Positions 58,810 to 64,000 of a stretch of DNA of 64,000 nucleotides are shown piece by piece. The notes beneath the pieces were generated by a model. That model saw only the letters and a list, made by a program, of their open reading frames with translations. It had not been told where the DNA came from and ran no database searches. Source of the stretch: CAZRAL01 sp964598005. Lineage in GTDB: Bacteria > Pseudomonadota > Gammaproteobacteria > Burkholderiales > Usitatibacteraceae. How positions within the stretch are numbered: position 1 is the first letter of the stretch; every line of letters begins with the position of its first letter. The DNA is taken from contig CAZRAL010000002.1 of NCBI GenBank assembly GCA_964598005.1, forward strand, positions 1 through 64,000. Reading direction: 5' to 3'. The position numbers and the translations under genes were made by a program.

Positions 58810-60663
58810 ATGAATGTTTTTTACGAAGAAGATGGCGGGTTCAAGGTTGCTCACGTCATGGCCGATACGGGCACCTCTTTACAGGTTGAAACACTGAGTG
58901 GCAAACGCAGCAAAATCAAAAGTGCGAGTGTATTACTGCGCTTTGCAACGCCCGGTTTAAGTGAATTCATGCCGCTTTGCGAAAAATTGGCGGCTGATAT
59001 CGATGCCGATTTTCTTTGGCAGGTTTGTGGAGTAGAGGAGTTCGGTTTTGAAGCCCTGGCCCAGGAATACGTAGGACGCCCGCCCACCGCCCCGGAGGCC
59101 GCTGCCGTCATTCTGAAATTGCATGGCTCGCCGATGTATTTCTACAAAAAGGGCAAGGGCCACTATCGCGCCGCACCAAAAGAAAATTTGCAAGCCGCAC
59201 TGGCCAGCATCGAACGCAAGAAGCGCGAGGCCGAGCAGGCTGCAAGCTGGATCGCTCAACTACAGGCACAAACGCTGCCTGAAGAAATGCGCCCGCATCT
59301 CAACATGCTGTTATACAAGCCAGACCGCAATACCTTGCTGGTCAAAGCGGCCGAAGAAGCGGTGGCGTTGACCGGTACGCCACTGCCCCAGCTATTGGCT
59401 CAGGCTGGCGCATGGCCAGATCGGGAAAATGCCCATTACCATTATCATCTGGGCAAGTTTCTGGCGGAATATTTTCCTCATGGCCACGATAGCGATACCA
59501 CCGTTTTCGATGTGCGCATGCCTGAAAATCTTCCGCAGGCTACGGTACAGGCATTCAGCATAGACGATGCGGCCACAACCGAAATCGACGATGCTTTTTC
59601 TGTGACGCCGCAAGATAATGGTGATTACGAAATTGGGATCCATATTGCCGCCCCCGCGTTGGCGTTTACAAATGACAGCGCGCTGGACAAGCAAGCGGCT
59701 GAGCGGCTTTCTACGGTCTATTTCCCCGGCCATAAAATCACCATGTTGCCCGCGGAGGCCATTACGCACGCTACGCTGGCGGAAGGCCGTTTCTGTGCCG
59801 CCGTGTCGCTTTATGCAACGTTCACCACAGAAGGAGAAATAAAAAGCTTGCGTTCGGCCATCGAGCGTATTTTTATCGCTCGAAATTTACGAATTGGCGA
59901 ATTGGATACGTACTTTCACTCCGAGGCGATTGCCGCAAACCGGGTGGATGGTCCATTGGGGACTGAATTGCTGCTGTTGGACCGTTTTGCCAAAAAGCTC
60001 GCTGCCCGCCGTGGAAAAAACGATAACGAGCAGGATCGTACCGACTATAACTTCGATATTGCCGAGGGCCACATCACGATCACGCCGCGTAAACGCGGCA
60101 GCCCCGTCGATACCGTCGTCTCCGAGTTGATGATTTTTGCCAATACCGAGTGGGGTCGATTGCTGGCGGAAAATGAGGTGGCAGCCATTTATCGTGCACA
60201 AGCCAATATGAAAACCCGCATGACCACCGAGGCATTGCCGCATCAGGGGCTGGGCGTGGCGCAATACGCCTGGTGCAGCTCACCGTTGCGCCGCTATGTG
60301 GATCTCATCAATCAGCGCCAGCTGGTTGCACTGTTGCGCGGTGAAGCACCCGCTTACGCCCGCCGCTCGCCGGAATTGAAGGAGTTGGCGCGCCGCTTCG
60401 ACCTGACCTACGAGGCCTATGCCGAATTCCAGCGCAATCTGGAGCGCTACTGGTGTTTGCGTTATCTGGTGCAGGAAAATATCCACACTTTTCCTGCTAC
60501 GGTTATTCGTGATGAAATCGTGCGCGCGGATGCGTTGCCGTTGATCGTGAAACTGGATCGCAACCCTGCCCAGCCCAGTCGCACTCCCGTGCGGGTTGGT
60601 GTAGGCGCGCTGGACTATTGGGGCATCGGCGGAACATTTTCGTTGATAACCACGTCTGAGTGA
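58810..60663 (+). CDS. RNB-domain exoribonuclease (RNase II/R family)
   Basis: A 617-residue protein with an N-terminal winged/OB-like part (1-230) and a central RNB domain (about 240-520). The RNB metal site is seen in AFSIDDAATTEIDDAFSVTP and the later GLGVAQYAWCSSPLRRYVDL motif. It lacks the long C-terminal S1 tail of RNase R. Proteins of this size in betaproteobacteria are annotated as RNase II-like 3'-5' exonucleases. The ATG at 58810 follows an in-frame GTG at 58792; neither has a strong ribosome site. Followed by a TonB-like gene after 21 bp. Confidence 0.9.
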   Translation: MNVFYEEDGGFKVAHVMADTGTSLQVETLSGKRSKIKSASVLLRFATPGLSEFMPLCEKLAADIDADFLWQVCGVEEFGFEALAQEYVGRPPTAPEAAAVILKLHGSPMYFYKKGKGHYRAAPKENLQAALASIERKKREAEQAASWIAQLQAQTLPEEMRPHLNMLLYKPDRNTLLVKAAEEAVALTGTPLPQLLAQAGAWPDRENAHYHYHLGKFLAEYFPHGHDSDTTVFDVRMPENLPQATVQAFSIDDAATTEIDDAFSVTPQDNGDYEIGIHIAAPALAFTNDSALDKQAAERLSTVYFPGHKITMLPAEAITHATLAEGRFCAAVSLYATFTTEGEIKSLRSAIERIFIARNLRIGELDTYFHSEAIAANRVDGPLGTELLLLDRFAKKLAARRGKNDNEQDRTDYNFDIAEGHITITPRKRGSPVDTVVSELMIFANTEWGRLLAENEVAAIYRAQANMKTRMTTEALPHQGLGVAQYAWCSSPLRRYVDLINQRQLVALLRGEAPAYARRSPELKELARRFDLTYEAYAEFQRNLERYWCLRYLVQENIHTFPATVIRDEIVRADALPLIVKLDRNPAQPSRTPVRVGVGALDYWGIGGTFSLITTSE

Positions 60664-60684
60664 CCCGATGATGCGGCCTGAGCC

Positions 60685-61650
60685 ATGCTGAAATCTGCAC
60701 GAAAATTAAATGCGCTCGTCGATGCCCGCATCAACGCGGTGACTGATGCCATCAGCCATACCGCGCCGCCGCCGGTATTCCTGTCGATTGAAAAAGCACT
60801 GGCGATTTCAATCCCTATGCAAATCTCTGTTTGTTTGTCGCTCATCTTTCATTTGGCGCTCATTATTGGCATCGGCTTCAAACTGGTTGATCCGCAAGCA
60901 TTGGCCTCCCCGCATAATATTCTCGACGTGGTGCTGGTCAACAGCAAAACACTGGAAAGACCGCATAAAGCCGAAGCGCTGGCCCAAGCCAACCTCGATG
61001 GTGGCGGGAATACCGATGAAAAGCGGCGCGCCAAGACCCCCCTGCCCGCTGCGGAAACAGTAGCTTCAAATGAAGCGCAGGCGGCGCAAGAACGCGTGCG
61101 GCAGCTGGAAACAGAAATGAAACAGCTGATGACACAGGCAAAATCAGCTGCAAAAGTGATTCAGGGCGAAGTTAATGAACAGCCATCCGGCTCCCCTGCA
61201 CCGGTGAGCGCGGCTGAGTTGATGCAAAAATCCATCGAAATTGCCCGGCTGGAAGCGCAGATCTCGCGCGAATACGAGGCTTACCAGCAACGCCCCAAGC
61301 GCAAGTTTGTTGGCGCGCGCACGACGGAATACCGGTTTGCGCAATATGTCGATAATTGGCGGCTGAAAATTGAACGGGTAGGCAATCTGAATTATCCTGA
61401 AGAGGCACGGCTGAAAAAAATATACGGCACCCTACAGTTAACCGTGGCCATCAAACGCGATGGAGATGTTGAAGGGATCCAGATCAATAAATCATCCGGC
61501 CACAAGGTGCTTGATCAAGCCGCCATACGCATTGTTCGCCTAGCCGCCCCGTTCGACCGTTTCCCCGACAATATCAAGCACGATACCGATATCCTGCATA
61601 TCACCCGTACCTGGATATTCACCAAGAGCGACCAGCTGACTGCGGAATAG
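60685..61650 (+). CDS. TonB-family energy transducer-like protein
   Basis: A 321-residue protein with one transmembrane helix at about 52-70 (SVCLSLIFHLALIIGIGFKL), a helical/coiled-coil linker (about 128-210, QERVRQLETEMKQLM; LEAQISREYEAYQQ) and a TonB C-terminal domain (LNYPEEARLKKIYGTLQLTV, SSGHKVLDQAAIRIVRLAAP). Unlike classical TonB the linker is not Pro-Lys rich and the anchor is preceded by a 50-residue cytosolic tail. No exbB/exbD nearby. Second TonB-domain gene in the window. Confidence 0.85.
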   Translation: MLKSARKLNALVDARINAVTDAISHTAPPPVFLSIEKALAISIPMQISVCLSLIFHLALIIGIGFKLVDPQALASPHNILDVVLVNSKTLERPHKAEALAQANLDGGGNTDEKRRAKTPLPAAETVASNEAQAAQERVRQLETEMKQLMTQAKSAAKVIQGEVNEQPSGSPAPVSAAELMQKSIEIARLEAQISREYEAYQQRPKRKFVGARTTEYRFAQYVDNWRLKIERVGNLNYPEEARLKKIYGTLQLTVAIKRDGDVEGIQINKSSGHKVLDQAAIRIVRLAAPFDRFPDNIKHDTDILHITRTWIFTKSDQLTAE

Positions 61651-61827
61651 CAGTTTGTCGGCGATATCCGCATTTCGTCGCAGCAACGATTCAAACCTGG
61701 AGACGATTCCGGTACCATATGACGCGCTCGAGATTGGTTCGCCAAAGAGGGAACTCCATGAGCGACGGCGTTTGGGGGCGGTATGAAACGCTGTATTGTT
61801 CAACCATTTTATAAAGGAATTTTTCGT

Positions 61828-63711
61828 ATGCGATATCCTGGTTATGCCTTTGTTGCTGGTTTGCTTACCGCGACTTTATTGGCAGGAACGCCCGCTGCGG
61901 CACAGCAAATCCCGCTGCGCGATTTTTTCAAAAATCCGGTTGAAACCGGGCATCAGCTCTCGCCGGATGGCAAGTGGATTTCCTACCTGGCGCCCTACGA
62001 AAATCGCATGAATATTCACGTCAAACCGGTTACAGGTGGGGAAGCGCGCCGCATTACCGCAGAAACGGCACGCGATATCGCGGGATATTTCTGGAAAGGC
62101 AACGATCGTCTGCTCTACGCCAAGGATTTTGGCGGCGATGAAAATTTTCACATCGTTAGCGTAGACCGGGAAGGCAAAAACCTGAAAGACCTGACCCCTT
62201 TTGAAAAAGTAAAGGCCGATATCATCGACGACCTGAAGGACCATCAAACCGATATCCTGATTTCTCATAACAAACGCGACGCCAAGGTTTTTGATGTGTA
62301 TCGCATTAATACGCTCACCGGTGAAACAAAAATGGTGGCTGAAAATCCCGGCAATATTACCGGCTGGAAAACCGATCACGACGGAAAATTACGTTTGGCG
62401 AGGACCACCGATGGCGTCAATACCACCATGCTCTACCGGGCAAGCGAGGCTAAATCCTTCAAACCTGTGCTTACCACCAACTTTCGCGAAAGTGTTGAAC
62501 CCCTGTTTTTTACTTTCGACAATAAGAAAGTCTACGTCAACTCCAATCGCGGGCGCGACAAAAGCGCCATTGTCATTTTGAACCCTGAAAATGGCAAAGA
62601 AGAACAGGTTCTGTTCGAGCATCCTGAGGTCGATGTAGGCGGTCTGGCCTACTCCAAAAAGCGCAAGGTATTGACAACGATTATGTACACGACCTGGAAA
62701 AACGAACGCAAATTTCTGGATAAAGAGTCGGAAGCCATGTACAAGGCCGTGCAATCGAAGCTGCCGGGTTACGACATTGCTTTTTCTTCCACCAACAAAG
62801 CAGAAGATACTTTTATCATTGCCACCTATTCGGATAAAACCCGCGGTAAACGTTATATCTACGAAAAAACTGGCGACAAACTCACCCAAATTGCTGATAT
62901 TTCTCCCTGGTTACCCGAGAATCAATTAGCCGATATGAAGTCCATCAAGTACACCTCGCGCGACGGACTGACTATCCACGGCTATCTCACCTTGCCCAAG
63001 GGAAAAGAAGCCAAAAATCTGCCGGTCGTCGTCAATCCACACGGAGGGCCGTGGCATCGCGATGTGTGGCGCTTTAATCCCGAAGTCCAATTTTTGGCCA
63101 ATCGCGGCTATGCGGTATTGCAAATGAATTTCCGCGGCTCAACTGGCTATGGCCGCAAATTCTGGGAAGCCTCATTCAAGCAGTGGGGAAAAACCATGCA
63201 GGACGATATTACCGATGGCGTGCAGTGGTTGATCAAGGAAGGTATTGCCGATCCAAAAAAGGTAGCCATTTACGGCGGCAGTTACGGAGGCTATACCACA
63301 TTGGCGGGCATCACTTTCACTCCAGACCTGTATGCTGCCGCGGTCGATTACGTGGGCGTCTCCAATTTATTTACCTTCCTGAAAACTATTCCTCCCTATT
63401 GGAAACCGTATCTGGAAATGCTCCACGAAATGGTGGGAGATCCGGAAAAAGACAAAGAATTGCTTGCTGCAGCCTCGCCCGTCATGCATGTCGATAAAAT
63501 CAAAACCCCTCTCTTTATTGCCCAAGGCGCCAAGGATCCGCGTGTCAATATCGCTGAATCAGATCAGATGGTAGAGGCACTGAAAAAACGCGGTATCGAG
63601 ATCGAATATCTCGTCAAGCAGAACGAAGGCCATGGTTTTCGCAACGAGGAAAATCGCTTCGAATTTTACGAAGCCATGGAGAGATTTCTCGCCAAGCACA
63701 TCAAGAATTGA
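61828..63711 (+). CDS. secreted S9 family prolyl oligopeptidase-like peptidase
   Basis: A 627-residue exported serine peptidase: signal peptide (AFVAGLLTATLLAGTPAAAQQ), an N-terminal beta-propeller (about 30-350) and a C-terminal alpha/beta hydrolase domain. The catalytic triad is visible: Ser in AIYGGSYGGYTTLAG, Asp in AQGAKDPRVNIAES, His in QNEGHGFRNEEN. It cleaves small peptides, probably after proline or acylated residues; the specificity is unknown. AAAGGAATTTTTCGT precedes the ATG at 61828. With the secreted M20 peptidase at 4164 it suggests peptide use. Confidence 0.92.
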   Translation: MRYPGYAFVAGLLTATLLAGTPAAAQQIPLRDFFKNPVETGHQLSPDGKWISYLAPYENRMNIHVKPVTGGEARRITAETARDIAGYFWKGNDRLLYAKDFGGDENFHIVSVDREGKNLKDLTPFEKVKADIIDDLKDHQTDILISHNKRDAKVFDVYRINTLTGETKMVAENPGNITGWKTDHDGKLRLARTTDGVNTTMLYRASEAKSFKPVLTTNFRESVEPLFFTFDNKKVYVNSNRGRDKSAIVILNPENGKEEQVLFEHPEVDVGGLAYSKKRKVLTTIMYTTWKNERKFLDKESEAMYKAVQSKLPGYDIAFSSTNKAEDTFIIATYSDKTRGKRYIYEKTGDKLTQIADISPWLPENQLADMKSIKYTSRDGLTIHGYLTLPKGKEAKNLPVVVNPHGGPWHRDVWRFNPEVQFLANRGYAVLQMNFRGSTGYGRKFWEASFKQWGKTMQDDITDGVQWLIKEGIADPKKVAIYGGSYGGYTTLAGITFTPDLYAAAVDYVGVSNLFTFLKTIPPYWKPYLEMLHEMVGDPEKDKELLAAASPVMHVDKIKTPLFIAQGAKDPRVNIAESDQMVEALKKRGIEIEYLVKQNEGHGFRNEENRFEFYEAMERFLAKHIKN

Positions 63712-63719
63712 TTTTCATA

Positions 63720-63753
63720 GCGGGGTTATTACAAGTTATCGTAGTAACCCCGC
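63720..63753. terminator. stem-loop downstream of the S9 peptidase
   Basis: GCGGGGTTATTAC and GTAGTAACCCCGC pair over 13 bases with one mismatch, 9 bases after the stop codon. The following sequence is only moderately T-rich, so termination is likely but not certain. Confidence 0.6.
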
Positions 63754-63861
63754 CGCACAACCGTTTTATTTCAAAATAACCGGCACATGATACGTACATT
63801 TATGAGAAGCGGTCGCTGGCTGCACCAGCCTACAAATAAATATCGGATCCGCCCTCAAAAA

Positions 63862-64000
63862 TTAGTTCACAGCCATATTTTCTTGCGCCAATTCCGGAAT
63901 TGCACTGGCTGGATTGGGTAGATTGATATCGCGCAGACCATCTCGCACCGATTCAAACTCGGCACAAATTGCATTGGCTGTGGCACGTGCATACTCCAGG
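63862..64000 (-). CDS. 3' end of an unidentified gene, cut by the window edge
   Basis: The minus strand is open from the window edge to TAA at 63862-63864, encoding about 45 residues that end GLRDINLPNPASAIPELAQE then NMAVN. The stretch ANAICAEFESVRDGLRD looks helical. No start lies within the window and the family is not recognised. The 107 bases between this stop and the stem-loop hold nothing else I can support. Confidence 0.45.
   Translation of the reverse strand, partial: LEYARATANAICAEFESVRDGLRDINLPNPASAIPELAQENMAVN

Overview
The window is a chromosomal segment of a betaproteobacterium. The protein families, the gene neighbourhoods (gpsA-secB-grxC-yibN next to gpmA-envC-ctpA, DUF3579 beside argF, TorF-glnK-amt, the ferrooxidans-type gshA beside gshB) and the roughly even base composition fit the order Nitrosomonadales best. 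I cannot name a genus from sequence alone. Almost all of it is core genome. I see no prophage, CRISPR array, toxin-antitoxin pair or rRNA operon. There is one tRNA gene (Thr, CGU).

Layout. 1-557: debris, with a truncated cyclophilin tail and broken coding remnants. 0.6-5.6 kb: CNNM/CBS membrane protein, CcsA-like YpjD, ffh, a secreted M20 peptidase. 5.7-9.7 kb: thiG, thiS, a MITE-like element with inverted ends and a target duplication, cysE, comM, ubiK. 10-13 kb: nitrogen module of a TorF-like porin, P-II and Amt. 13-15 kb: folE2, folE and a BLUF blue-light sensor in tandem. 15.4-20.9 kb: yajQ, argG, an unknown secreted protein coupled to argF, DUF3579, rpsT. 21-28 kb: murJ-ribF-ileS-lspA-ispH, an envelope/cofactor/translation run interrupted by palindromic repeats. 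28.4-37 kb: a TonB-domain protein, then a type IV pilus minor-pilin operon (pilE-fimT-pilV-pilW-pilX-pilY1). 37.3-41.3 kb: tRNA-Thr, argB, gpsA, an SH3 protein, secB, grxC, a membrane rhodanese. 41.4-46.4 kb: gpmA, envC, ctpA, a MoeB/ThiF enzyme, DUF4124. 46.3-52.2 kb: tsaD divergent from the macromolecular-synthesis operon rpsU-yqeY-dnaG-rpoD. 52.3-58.7 kb: Bcr-type exporter, gshB and gshA with a tandem-repeated gshB tail, DUF486, mpl, YqiA-like esterase. 58.8-64 kb: RNB exoribonuclease, TonB-like protein, secreted S9 peptidase, and the 3' end of an unidentified gene.

The least ordinary content is non-coding. There are several families of short mobile or palindromic repeats: 6725-7012; 10841-10954 with 58046-58147; 26466-26667 with 28310-28401; 29081-29214 with 56203-56230; 299-350 with 11338-11385. 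There is also a 139-bp tandem array made of copies of the gshB 3' end. One repeat copy sits exactly on the start of the YqiA-like gene and appears to have removed its ATG. I found no convincing new defence or biosynthetic system. The best functional lead is the folE2-folE-BLUF cluster.

Intergenic stretches not listed as features (5568-5712, 7766-7885, 20597-20648, 37352-37465 and similar) show nothing I can support.
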